Shown here: piece after piece, positions 54,310-64,000 of the stretch
How positions within the stretch are numbered: position 1 is the stretch's first letter
Layout of the letters: the number at the start of each line of letters is the position of its first letter
Origin: Streptomyces profundus
GTDB taxonomy: Bacteria; Actinomycetota; Actinomycetes; Streptomycetales; Streptomycetaceae
Reading direction: 5' to 3'
Assembly (NCBI RefSeq): GCF_020740535.1
Contig: NZ_CP082362.1
Span: 7,499,501 to 7,563,500 of the forward strand
DNA: 64,000 bases
Translations under genes and position numbers: made by a program
Notes under the pieces: generated by a model
The model's input: only the letters and a program-made list of their open reading frames with translations
The model's database searches: none
Told to the model about the DNA's origin: nothing

Positions 54310-55533
54310 ATGGGCCAAGCCGGGGGACTGCGCTCCTACACCGAGATCCTGCGGGTCAGGGGCGCGGGGGCCTTTCTCGCGGCGAGTGTGGTCGGTCGGC
54401 TGCCGATGTCGACCCTCGGTCTGAGTGTCGTCCTGTTGGTGACCCATGTCACGGACAGCTATGCCACCGCCGGCGTGGTGTCGGCGGCCGGCGCCCTGGC
54501 CTACGCCGTGGTGGTGCCGCGCGTGGGGCGCGCGGTGGACCGACGGGGGCAACGCCGGGTGCTGCGCCCGCTGGCGTTCTGCTTCGCCCTGGCCGGCGTC
54601 GCGTTGGTGCTCGCGGCATGGCTGGACGGCTCGTTCGCCGTGCTGCTGGCCACCGGCGCGGTCTTCGGCGCCACGATGCCCCCGCTCAGCGCCCTGGTGC
54701 GCGCCCGGTGGAGCCATCTGCTGCGCGCCGACGGGGGCGGGCGACTCCTGGTGTCGGCCTACTCGCTGGAGTCGGTCGTCGACGAGCTGATCTTCGTGAC
54801 CGGACCGCTGCTGGTGGCCGCCGTGGTGCTGGTGCACCCCGCGTTCGGCGTCGTGGTGGTGGCCGGCTGCGGGCTGGTGGGGAGCCTGGCGCTGGCCGCG
54901 CAGCGCGCCACGGAGCCGCCGGCCACACCGCGCCCTTCGGCCGCCGGCAGCGCCCTCGCGCTCCCCGGGATGCGCGCGCTCTGTCTGGTCTGGGTCGCCA
55001 CGGCCGCCATGTTCGCGGCGTGGGAGCTGAGCACCATGGCCTTCGTCGACGCCTACGGCAGCCCGTGGATGATCGGCGCGGTGCTGGCCACCTATGCGCT
55101 GGGCAGCGCGGTGGGTGGGCTCTGGTACGGGGCGCGGAGCTTCACCGCGCCGGTGGACCGCAGGCTGCTGTGGGCGCTGGTGATCGTGGTGGCGGGCATG
55201 GCGCCGCTGTGGGCCATGCCTTCCGTTGTCGCGCTCTGGGCCTTCTCGTTGGTATCGGGCCTGCTGATCGCGCCCACGGTCATCGCCGCCTACAGCCTGG
55301 TGCGGGAGGGGGTGCCCGATGCCGCGCTCACCGAGAGCATGGCGTGGATGTCCACCGCCGTCGGCCTCGGACGGGCGCTCGGACTGCTGGTCGCCGGCCT
55401 GGTGGTGGAGGCGCACGGGCCGCGCTGGGGTTATGCGTTCACTCTCGGCTGCGGCCTGCTGGCCCTCGCCTTCGCGCTGCCCCGGGCGGCCACGTTCCGC
55501 GCCATGGCCCGGGCCCGTCCGCGGGCGGTGTAG
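54310..55533 (+). CDS. MFS transporter
   Basis: 407 residues from the ATG at 54310 (GTG at 54307 is adjacent). Twelve hydrophobic helices alternate with short loops: FLAASVVGRLPMSTLGLSVVLLV at the start, AYAVVVPRVGRAVDRRGQRRVLRP as the loop 2-3 motif (GRxxDRRGxRRVL), and a second half beginning at ALCLVWVATAAMFAAWELSTM. The gene stands alone, convergent with an ATPase gene. Substrate unknown; the family includes many drug exporters. Confidence 0.9.
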   Translation: MGQAGGLRSYTEILRVRGAGAFLAASVVGRLPMSTLGLSVVLLVTHVTDSYATAGVVSAAGALAYAVVVPRVGRAVDRRGQRRVLRPLAFCFALAGVALVLAAWLDGSFAVLLATGAVFGATMPPLSALVRARWSHLLRADGGGRLLVSAYSLESVVDELIFVTGPLLVAAVVLVHPAFGVVVVAGCGLVGSLALAAQRATEPPATPRPSAAGSALALPGMRALCLVWVATAAMFAAWELSTMAFVDAYGSPWMIGAVLATYALGSAVGGLWYGARSFTAPVDRRLLWALVIVVAGMAPLWAMPSVVALWAFSLVSGLLIAPTVIAAYSLVREGVPDAALTESMAWMSTAVGLGRALGLLVAGLVVEAHGPRWGYAFTLGCGLLALAFALPRAATFRAMARARPRAV

Positions 55534-55557
55534 GGCCTCGGGGGTCTCCCCGGCTGG

Positions 55558-56046
55558 TCAGCCGGTGCTGGTGAGGGGGAGATCGGCCCAGACCACATGC
55601 CCGGCGCCGGCGTCGTGCGGACGTACGCCCCAGACCTGCGCCAGCGAACAGACGAGCAGCAGGCCGCGGCCGTTCTCGTCGTCCTCACCCGCGGTGCGCG
55701 GCACCGCGCGCGGGCCGTGGCCGTCGCTGGCGACGGCCACCCTCAGCAGGGTGCCCAGCAGCCGCACCTCGCAGCCGACGCTGTCGCTGTCGGTGTGCCG
55801 CAGCGCGTTGGTGACCAGCTCGGAGATCACCAGTTGGGCGCTGTCGCAGGTGTCGCTGGGTGCCCGCCACTCGTGGAGCTGCTGGCGGGTGAGCCTGCGT
55901 GCTTCCGCCGCCGATGTGGGTATGGCCGGCAGGCGAAAGCGCAGGCACCCGCTCGGCAGCGCGGAGCTGTCGTGTCGCACCAGGGAGTCGGCGCGCGAGG
56001 AGGAAGCCACGGCACTACTGTGCGGGCTGTCCCTCGCATCCGGCAA
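55558..56046 (-). CDS. Anti-sigma-factor-like ATP-binding protein (module B)
   Basis: 162 residues from a TTG at 56046 behind AGGAT; a GTG at 56010 is an alternative start. HATPase_c_2-like motifs: FRLPAIPTSAAEARRLTRQQLHEW, N-box AQLVISELVTNALRHTDSDSV, and G2 DDENGRGLLLVCSLAQVWGV. It shares with module A the divergent position relative to an XRE/DUF5753 regulator. Partner and target are unknown. Confidence 0.9.
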   Translation of the reverse strand: MPDARDSPHSSAVASSSRADSLVRHDSSALPSGCLRFRLPAIPTSAAEARRLTRQQLHEWRAPSDTCDSAQLVISELVTNALRHTDSDSVGCEVRLLGTLLRVAVASDGHGPRAVPRTAGEDDENGRGLLLVCSLAQVWGVRPHDAGAGHVVWADLPLTSTG

Positions 56047-56055
56047 GAGGCATCC

Positions 56056-56066
56056 TGCAAATTACA
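56056..56066. promoter_or_regulatory. TGCAAATTACA site in module B promoter
   Basis: Matches TGCAAATTGCA of module A (36701-36711) at 10 of 11 positions. It lies in the divergent region between the module B ATPase and XRE genes, just upstream of the ATPase start. Confidence 0.45.
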
Positions 56067-56147
56067 GAATCGCTCGTTCCAGTCTGTTGGTTTTCCTGAT
56101 GGCGTGGCAGACTCCCCTGCCATGACGGCAGTTGATGGGGTGGGGTA

Positions 56148-57014
56148 GTGGCCGGTGGGCACACGAGCGGAGCAGCCACCGCGTTGCGGGTGGTGCTGGG
56201 CAGACGCCTCCAGGATCTCCGCGAGGCCGCGGGGCTCTCCTTCGAGGAGGCCGGCCGGGCGCTGGACGTCACCCACGCCACCATCAGACGGATGGAGAAG
56301 GCGCAGGTCGGGCTGAAGGTCCCCTATGTGGAGAAGCTACTGCGGATCTACGGGACCACGGACCAGGCGGAGATCGACACCTTCCTCGTCCTCGTCCGCG
56401 AGGCCAACCGACCCGGCTGGTGGCACCGCTACCGCGACGTGCTGCCCGAGTGGTTCAGCGCGTTCGTCTCCCTGGAGGCCGAGGCCGACCAGATCCGGGC
56501 CTACGAACCGCACTACATCCCCGGCCTGTTGCAGACCGAGGCGTATGCCACCACGGTGTTGCGCTCCGGGATGCCGCACGCACCGGCGAGCGAGATCGAG
56601 CGCCTGGTCTCGCTGCGGCTCGCCCGCCAGGAGCTGCTGAGCCGGCCCCACCCGCCGCTGCTGTGGATCGTGATGGACGAGACGGTGCTGCGCCGTCCCA
56701 TCGGCCATCCCCAGGTGCTGCGCGGCCAGATCTCCCGGCTGATCGAGGCCTCGGCGACCCCGCATGTCAGGCTCCAGATCATGCCCTTCTCGGCCGGGCC
56801 GCATCCGGCGATGTACGGCCCCTTCCACCTCTTCCGGTTTCCCGTCCCCGAACTGTCGGACATCGCCTGCGCCGAGAGCCTGGTCGGCGCCGCCTACTTC
56901 GACCAGCGGGACGACGTCTCCACCTTCAGGGAGGCGCTCGACCGGATGTGCGCGCAAGCCGCGCCTGTGCACCGCACTGAGGCCATCCTCAGTGGTATTC
57001 GCAAGGAGATCTGA
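56148..57014 (+). CDS. XRE-family regulator with DUF5753 domain (module B)
   Basis: 288 residues from a GTG at 56148. Helix-turn-helix (about 15-70): LQDLREAAGLSFEEAGRALDVTHATIRRMEKAQVGLKVPYVEKLLRIYG. DUF5753 (about 90-280): WWHRYRDVLPEWFSAFVSLEAEADQIRAYEPHYIPGLLQTEAYATTVL, LLWIVMDETVLRRPIGHPQVLRGQISRLIEAS, VRLQIMPFSAGPHPAMYGPFHLFRFP. It closely resembles the module A regulator in layout. A DUF397 gene follows after 3 bp and a PF04672 methyltransferase gene after that. Confidence 0.93.
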   Translation: MAGGHTSGAATALRVVLGRRLQDLREAAGLSFEEAGRALDVTHATIRRMEKAQVGLKVPYVEKLLRIYGTTDQAEIDTFLVLVREANRPGWWHRYRDVLPEWFSAFVSLEAEADQIRAYEPHYIPGLLQTEAYATTVLRSGMPHAPASEIERLVSLRLARQELLSRPHPPLLWIVMDETVLRRPIGHPQVLRGQISRLIEASATPHVRLQIMPFSAGPHPAMYGPFHLFRFPVPELSDIACAESLVGAAYFDQRDDVSTFREALDRMCAQAAPVHRTEAILSGIRKEI

Positions 57015-57017
57015 TCC

Positions 57018-57254
57018 ATGGATCGCATTTACAACGGCATGCCGGCAGCCCATCTCGGGACGGAGGGCTGGCACAAGCCGTGGAGCGGGGGCAACGGCGG
57101 CAGCTGCGTCGAGGCGATGCGGCTGACGGACGGCCGGGTGGCGCTGCGGCAGTCCACCGACCCGGAGGGCCCCGCGCTGATCTGCTCGCACCACGAGATG
57201 GCGACCTTCATCAAGGGAGTGAAGTCGGGAGAGGCCGACTTCCTCCTGGTGTGA
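57018..57254 (+). CDS. DUF397 protein
   Basis: 78 residues starting 3 bp after the XRE stop. WHKPWSGGNGGSCVEAMRLTDGRVALRQSTDPEGPALICSHHEMATFIKGVKSGEADFLL matches DUF397 (W-x-S-x-x-x-G-x-x-C-V-E, then R-x-S-x-x-P-x-G-P-x-L, then F-I-x-G-V-K-x-G-E-F-D). DUF397 proteins are the usual small partners of DUF5753-type XRE regulators, as WhiJ-like systems show; the XRE/DUF397 pair may act like a regulator with its antagonist. Module A lacks this gene. Confidence 0.95.
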   Translation: MDRIYNGMPAAHLGTEGWHKPWSGGNGGSCVEAMRLTDGRVALRQSTDPEGPALICSHHEMATFIKGVKSGEADFLLV

Positions 57255-57366
57255 ACCCCACCGAATGGGGGTGAGTCGGCGCGGTGCCCGCGCACGGGGG
57301 GCGTGGGCACCGCGCCGGGACGACGAGAACGTGCGATCCACGTCAGACAACGAACGGAGCGTTTGG

Positions 57367-58176
57367 GTGAGTACAGAGGGTTTCGAGGCCGCGCAGATCG
57401 ACACCAGCAGGCCCCACCCGGCGCGGATGTACGACTACTACCTCGGCGGTCAGGACAACTACGAGGTGGACCGGCTGGCGGCCGAACGCGTCATAGCCCT
57501 GCTGCCCGACATCCGGCTGGCCGCCCGGGAGAACCGCTCCTTCATGCACCGCGCGACCAGAACGGTCGCCTCGCGTGGCATCCGCCAGATCATCGACATC
57601 GGCACCGGCATCCCCACCGCGCCCAACACCCACCAGGTCGCCCGGGAGGTCGACCCGCAGATCCGGGTCGCCTACGTCGACAACGACCCGATCGTCAGCG
57701 CCTACGCGGGCGCCAAGCTCACCAACGAGGGCAACGCCGGGTTCGCGCTGGCCGACCTGCGGGACCCCAAGTCCCTCCTGCGACACCCGATGGTCGAGGA
57801 GCTGATCGACTTCGACCGGCCGGTGGCGCTGATGCTGGTGGCCATCCTGCACTTCGTCGAGGACGCCGAGGACCCGGGCGCCATCGTGCGGGAGCTGACC
57901 TCGGCACTGCCGTCCGGCAGTTGCCTGGTGCTCAGCCACGCCACCCACGACTTCCACGATCCCGGCCAGATCAGGGACGTGCGCGAGGTCTACAAGAACG
58001 CGACGGCCACCCTGACCCTGCGCCCCCACGACGCGGTGCGGTCCTACTTCGGCGGCTTCGAGCTGCTGGAACCCGGCCTGGTGCAGCCGCCGTTCTGGAA
58101 CCCGACGAGCCCGGTGCCCGACTCCGCCGAGCTGCGCGGCCTGGGCTTCTACTGCGGCGTCGGCATCAAGCCCTGA
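57367..58176 (+). CDS. SAM-dependent methyltransferase, PF04672 family (module B)
   Basis: 269 residues from a GTG at 57367 (an upstream in-frame start would add 34 unsupported residues). AAQIDTSRPHPARMYDYYLGGQDNYEVDRLAAERV, NRSFMHRATRTVASRGIRQIIDIGTGIPTAPNTHQVAREV, VAYVDNDPIVSAYA, ALADLRDPKSLLRHPMVEELIDFDRPVALMLVAILHFV and the end LRGLGFYCGVGIK are PF04672 hallmarks. It follows the DUF397 gene by 112 bp, and is a paralogue of the module A enzyme. Substrate unknown. Confidence 0.92.
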   Translation: MSTEGFEAAQIDTSRPHPARMYDYYLGGQDNYEVDRLAAERVIALLPDIRLAARENRSFMHRATRTVASRGIRQIIDIGTGIPTAPNTHQVAREVDPQIRVAYVDNDPIVSAYAGAKLTNEGNAGFALADLRDPKSLLRHPMVEELIDFDRPVALMLVAILHFVEDAEDPGAIVRELTSALPSGSCLVLSHATHDFHDPGQIRDVREVYKNATATLTLRPHDAVRSYFGGFELLEPGLVQPPFWNPTSPVPDSAELRGLGFYCGVGIKP

Positions 58177-58216
58177 CCCGCGGGCCGGGCGGGCGGCAGC
58201 CCGCCCGGCCGTCACG

Positions 58217-61472
<3,256 letters not shown>

Positions 61473-62282
61473 ATGAACCTGCGTCGCTGTCTGACGACGT
61501 TCGCCACCGCGACCGTCGTACTCGGCTTCACGGCCCTCACCCCCGTCTCGGCCCAGGCCGGCGAAACCCCCACCGCCGCCGGCTCCTATGTGGCCGTGGG
61601 CGACTCCTACTCCTCCGGCGTCGGCGCCGGCTCCTACGACGACTCCAGCGGGGACTGCCGGCGAAGCACCGTCGCCTACCCCCAGCTGTGGGCCGACGCC
61701 AACGCGCCCGACGACTTCGCCTTCACCGCCTGCTCGGGCGCCGTCACCACCGACGTGATCAACGAACAGCTCGCCCCGCTGGACGCCGCCACCACGCTGG
61801 TCAGCATCAGCGTCGGCGGCAACGACGCCGGCTTCGCCGACGCCATGCAGACCTGCGTGCTCCAGGGCACGGACGCCTGCCTGACCGCCGTCGCCACCGC
61901 CGACGCCTACATCACCGGCACCCTGCCCGGACGGCTCGACGCCGTCTACAGCGCGATCAGCGGCGCGGCGCCCAACGCCCAGGTGGTCGTGCTCGGCTAC
62001 CCCCGCATGTACGAGCTGGGCGGCACCTGCTCGTTCGGCATCAGCGAGGAGGCCCGAGCCGCCATCAACGGCGCCTCGGACAACCTCAGCACGGTGATCG
62101 AGAAGCGCGCCGCCGACCACGGCTTCACCTACGGCGACGTGCGCCCCGCCTTCACCGGCCACGAGATCTGCTCGGCCGACTCCTGGCTGCACAGCGTCAC
62201 CATCCCCGTCGGCGACTCCTACCACCCCACCGCCGCCGGCCAGTCGGGCGGCTACTACCCGGTGCTTGAGTCGCTGGCCTGA
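61473..62282 (+). CDS. Secreted SGNH-family lipase/esterase
   Basis: 269 residues from the ATG at 61473 behind AGGAGG. Sec signal peptide: NLRRC, hydrophobic TTFATATVVLGFTALTP and a cut near SAQAG. SGNH blocks: AVGDSYSSGVG with nucleophile Ser45, a Gly in TACSGAVTTD, GGNDAG, and catalytic Asp/His in GDSYHPTAAGQSGGYYPVL. Cysteines are spaced as in the S. coelicolor/S. rimosus-type secreted lipases with three disulfides. It would hydrolyse lipid or ester substrates outside the cell. Divergent from lacZ. Confidence 0.92.
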   Translation: MNLRRCLTTFATATVVLGFTALTPVSAQAGETPTAAGSYVAVGDSYSSGVGAGSYDDSSGDCRRSTVAYPQLWADANAPDDFAFTACSGAVTTDVINEQLAPLDAATTLVSISVGGNDAGFADAMQTCVLQGTDACLTAVATADAYITGTLPGRLDAVYSAISGAAPNAQVVVLGYPRMYELGGTCSFGISEEARAAINGASDNLSTVIEKRAADHGFTYGDVRPAFTGHEICSADSWLHSVTIPVGDSYHPTAAGQSGGYYPVLESLA

Positions 62283-62300
62283 CCCCCACCCGGCCGGCCG

Positions 62301-62356
62301 CCCCCACCCGCCGGCTGCTCAGCCCCCACCCGCCGGCTGCTCAGCCCCCACCCGCC
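62301..62356. repeat. 22-bp tandem repeat, 2.5 copies
   Basis: CCCCCACCCGCCGGCTGCTCAG occurs at 62301-62322 and 62323-62344 with a partial third copy to about 62356. The array lies between the convergent esterase and SWIM genes, and its right end overlaps the SWIM protein's C-terminus. The period is not a multiple of three, so changes in copy number would alter the reading frame there. Confidence 0.8.
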
Positions 62357-63642
62357 GCCCGGGGAAACCGCTCCCGGGCGGCGGCCAGGGCCGCCGCCGG
62401 ATCCGGCTCCGAAGGGCCCGCCGGCCACCACCGTCCACCCTCCTTGCGATAGGGCCACCAGCGGCCGTCGGGGCCGAACCGCAGCTGAACGTCCGCGCCC
62501 CGCACGGTGAAACGGTTCCCCTCGCGCCGCACATCCGGCCGCTCCTCGGCATCGGCGAAGGCCCGCGCGATCTCCTCGGCGGCGCGCGGATCGGTCGACT
62601 CGGCCGAGGTCTCCAGCACCGCGAGGCCGACCGCGCCGCCGGCGCGCCAGGCGTGCGCCGCCCGCGTCAACTCCGCGCTCCCACGCCCACAGCCCGCCGC
62701 GAGCCGGCGCAACGCCGCCGCCGGCGGCCCCACCGCCGCCAGCCGCGCCGCGTCCTGCCACCGGCTGGGCTCGCCCGGCGGAACGCTGGTCGCGTGCCCA
62801 GGGGAGAGCGCCTCGACCAGCAGCAGCCCGGCCCGCGCGGCGGCGTCACGGGCCAGGAACTCCAGGGCCGCCACATCCGGTGGGGCGCCCCCACCCGCCG
62901 CGCCGAGCCCGGGCACCTGGCCCGGCTCGCCCTCCACCCCCGGCGGCTCCGGCAGCGGCGGCACCGCCCTGGCGTAGGCGGCGGCGGCCGGCACCCCGGC
63001 CGGCCCTGCGGGGGCGGCCTGGACACCAGCCGACACCCGCTCGGTGCCGCGCCGCCGCAGCTCGGCCAACAGCTTCCGCTCACCCCGCCCGCGCAGCAGC
63101 AACAACAGGAACGGATCGGCGTCCAACAACCTGGCCACCTGGTAGCACAGCGCGGAGGTGTGCGCGCAGTGGTCCCATTCGCCGCACTCGCAGGCCGGCT
63201 CCAGATCCCCGATCCCCGGCAGCAGCTCCACGCCGGCCGCCGCCGCGTCCTCCACCAGCCGGGGCGGCAACTCCCCGTCCAGCAGCGCCGCCAGATGCCC
63301 CGCCTCCCTGGTGGCCGTCTCAAGCAGCCGATCCCACTCCGCCTCGGACAGCTGCCGCAGCAACACATCCGCCCGCTGTCCGTCCCCGGCGGCCGTCCGC
63401 ACCACCGACGTCAGCCGCCCCGCCCGCACGGAGACCGCGCCCACCGCGCCCGCCCTGGCATGCCGACGCCCCTGCCGCAGCCGCGCCCCGTCCAACGCGC
63501 TGTCCTCCAAGGCCTTCAGCCAGCTCCGCCCCCACCAGGTGCTCGCGAAGCCACGCCCCCCAGCGGGCGGCAGTGCTTCCAGCACCACCTCGCCGTGGGC
63601 GTCGTGAAAGTCATCGGCGTCGGGTGCCCCATGCTGGTCCAT
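62341..63642 (-). CDS. SWIM zinc-finger domain protein
   Basis: 433 residues from the ATG at 63642, sharing one base with the stop of the SNF2 gene. N-terminal block TWWGRSWLKALEDSALDGARLRQGRRHARAGAVGAVSVRAGRL is typical of the actinobacterial SWIM proteins that accompany SNF2 helicases. The SWIM motif is CECGEWDHCAHTSALCYQVA (C-x-C-x(n)-C-x-H; about residues 148-167). The C-terminal half is alanine/proline-rich. These genes are commonly paired with SNF2 helicases; a role in DNA or nucleoprotein binding is inferred. The tandem repeat at 62301-62356 runs into the end. Confidence 0.9.
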   Translation of the reverse strand: MDQHGAPDADDFHDAHGEVVLEALPPAGGRGFASTWWGRSWLKALEDSALDGARLRQGRRHARAGAVGAVSVRAGRLTSVVRTAAGDGQRADVLLRQLSEAEWDRLLETATREAGHLAALLDGELPPRLVEDAAAAGVELLPGIGDLEPACECGEWDHCAHTSALCYQVARLLDADPFLLLLLRGRGERKLLAELRRRGTERVSAGVQAAPAGPAGVPAAAAYARAVPPLPEPPGVEGEPGQVPGLGAAGGGAPPDVAALEFLARDAAARAGLLLVEALSPGHATSVPPGEPSRWQDAARLAAVGPPAAALRRLAAGCGRGSAELTRAAHAWRAGGAVGLAVLETSAESTDPRAAEEIARAFADAEERPDVRREGNRFTVRGADVQLRFGPDGRWWPYRKEGGRWWPAGPSEPDPAAALAAARERFPRAAGGG

Positions 63643-64000
63643 CAACGGGATCCCTCCCCGGCCTCGTCCTGCCGCAGCGTCACCAGGGTGGACAGCTCCG
63701 CGTCGCTCAGCTCGGTCAACGCGGCCTCACCGCCCCCCAGAACCGCCTCGGCCAGGGCCTGCTTGCGGCGGAGCAGCGCCGCGATCCGATCCTCCACCGT
63801 CCCCTCGGCGATCAGCCGATGGACCTGCACCGGCCGGTCCTGGCCGATCCGGTAGGCGCGGTCCGTGGCCTGCGCCTCGACGGCCGGGTTCCACCAGCGG
63901 TCGAAGTGCACCACATGCTCGGCCCTGGTGAGGTTGAGCCCGGTGCCCGCGGCACGCAGCGAGAGCAGGAAGACGGGCGCCTCCCCGGCGGAGAACCGCC
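63642..64000 (-). CDS. SNF2/DEAD-box helicase, C-terminal part (cut by window)
   Basis: The frame is open to the right edge. [21 protein letters not shown] and [45 protein letters not shown] are SNF2 helicase motifs V and VI (arginine fingers in DRAYRIGQ). The C-terminal tail is short and acidic. The N-terminal ATP-binding lobe lies outside. It is translationally coupled to the SWIM gene. Probably a chromatin-remodelling-like translocase of unknown role. Confidence 0.93.
   Translation of the reverse strand, partial: RFSAGEAPVFLLSLRAAGTGLNLTRAEHVVHFDRWWNPAVEAQATDRAYRIGQDRPVQVHRLIAEGTVEDRIAALLRRKQALAEAVLGGGEAALTELSDAELSTLVTLRQDEAGEGSR

Overview
The window is very GC-rich, and its genes carry GTG, TTG and ATG starts with strong third-codon G/C bias. 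It encodes families typical of Streptomyces: a SARP regulator, XRE/DUF5753 with DUF397, PF04672 methyltransferases, a MmyB-like regulator, DUF5937 and a STAND-TPR protein. It is best read as chromosomal Streptomycetaceae DNA of mixed accessory and metabolic content. All assignments come from reading the sequence and recalling family motifs; no database search was run.

Layout. 1-3.3 kb: a SARP/AfsR-type regulator cut by the left edge, then about 1.9 kb without a convincing gene. 3.3-6.6 kb: a ribbon-helix-helix protein, a DUF4097 adhesin-like protein and a DrrAB-type ABC exporter. 6.7-9.8 kb: a rifampin-phosphotransferase-like enzyme divergent from a TetR regulator, with a 27-bp-period direct repeat between them. 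10.2-13.3 kb: a STAND NTPase with TPRs, divergent from a 42-residue hydrophobic peptide gene. 13.4-17.5 kb: two paralogous class I methyltransferases, each preceded by a different regulator, with debris of a serine recombinase and a DinB/DUF664 gene between them; a perfect 10+10-bp palindrome lies in front of the first. 17.7-25.9 kb: an island-like segment bounded by 96-bp direct repeats (94/96 identical), with a tRNA-Pro(GGG) abutting the right repeat and a broken tyrosine integrase just inside the left one. It holds a MmyB-like regulator with an SDR/aldo-keto reductase/CMD operon, a Tn3 transposase remnant, a SLATT/DUF4231 membrane protein, a HEPN-motif protein and a decayed second MmyB-like gene.

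26.2-32.5 kb: an acetyl-xylan-esterase-like hydrolase and a complete five-gene oligopeptide-type ABC importer whose genes overlap or nearly abut. 32.5-34.6 kb: a 66-residue membrane protein divergent from a NarL-type two-component operon, with repeated CCTTGG sites between them. 34.8-37.8 kb and 55.6-58.2 kb: two versions of the same module (anti-sigma-like ATPase, divergent XRE/DUF5753 regulator, PF04672 methyltransferase, and DUF397 only in the second). 37.8-42.8 kb: an ADP-ribosylglycohydrolase, a luciferase-like monooxygenase, a small TA-bounded inverted-repeat element, and a malonyl-CoA-synthetase/carboxyltransferase pair. 42.9-44.3 kb: a DUF4239 membrane protein and a proline-rich lipoprotein. 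44.4-48.4 kb: a xylose locus (ROK repressor, xylulokinase, divergent xylose isomerase). 48.4-55.5 kb: quinone oxidoreductase/TetR pair, VOC protein, EamA exporter, hydrolase, TerC and MFS genes. 58.2-62.3 kb: a GH2 beta-galactosidase divergent from a secreted SGNH esterase. 62.3-64 kb: a SWIM-domain protein coupled to a SNF2 helicase that runs off the right edge.

The most promising undescribed system is the SLATT-plus-HEPN pair inside the repeat-flanked segment: a predicted pore-type membrane effector next to a predicted RNase-fold protein, on a segment with mobile-DNA debris at several points. The duplicated regulator/ATPase/methyltransferase modules and their shared upstream motif are the second candidate.
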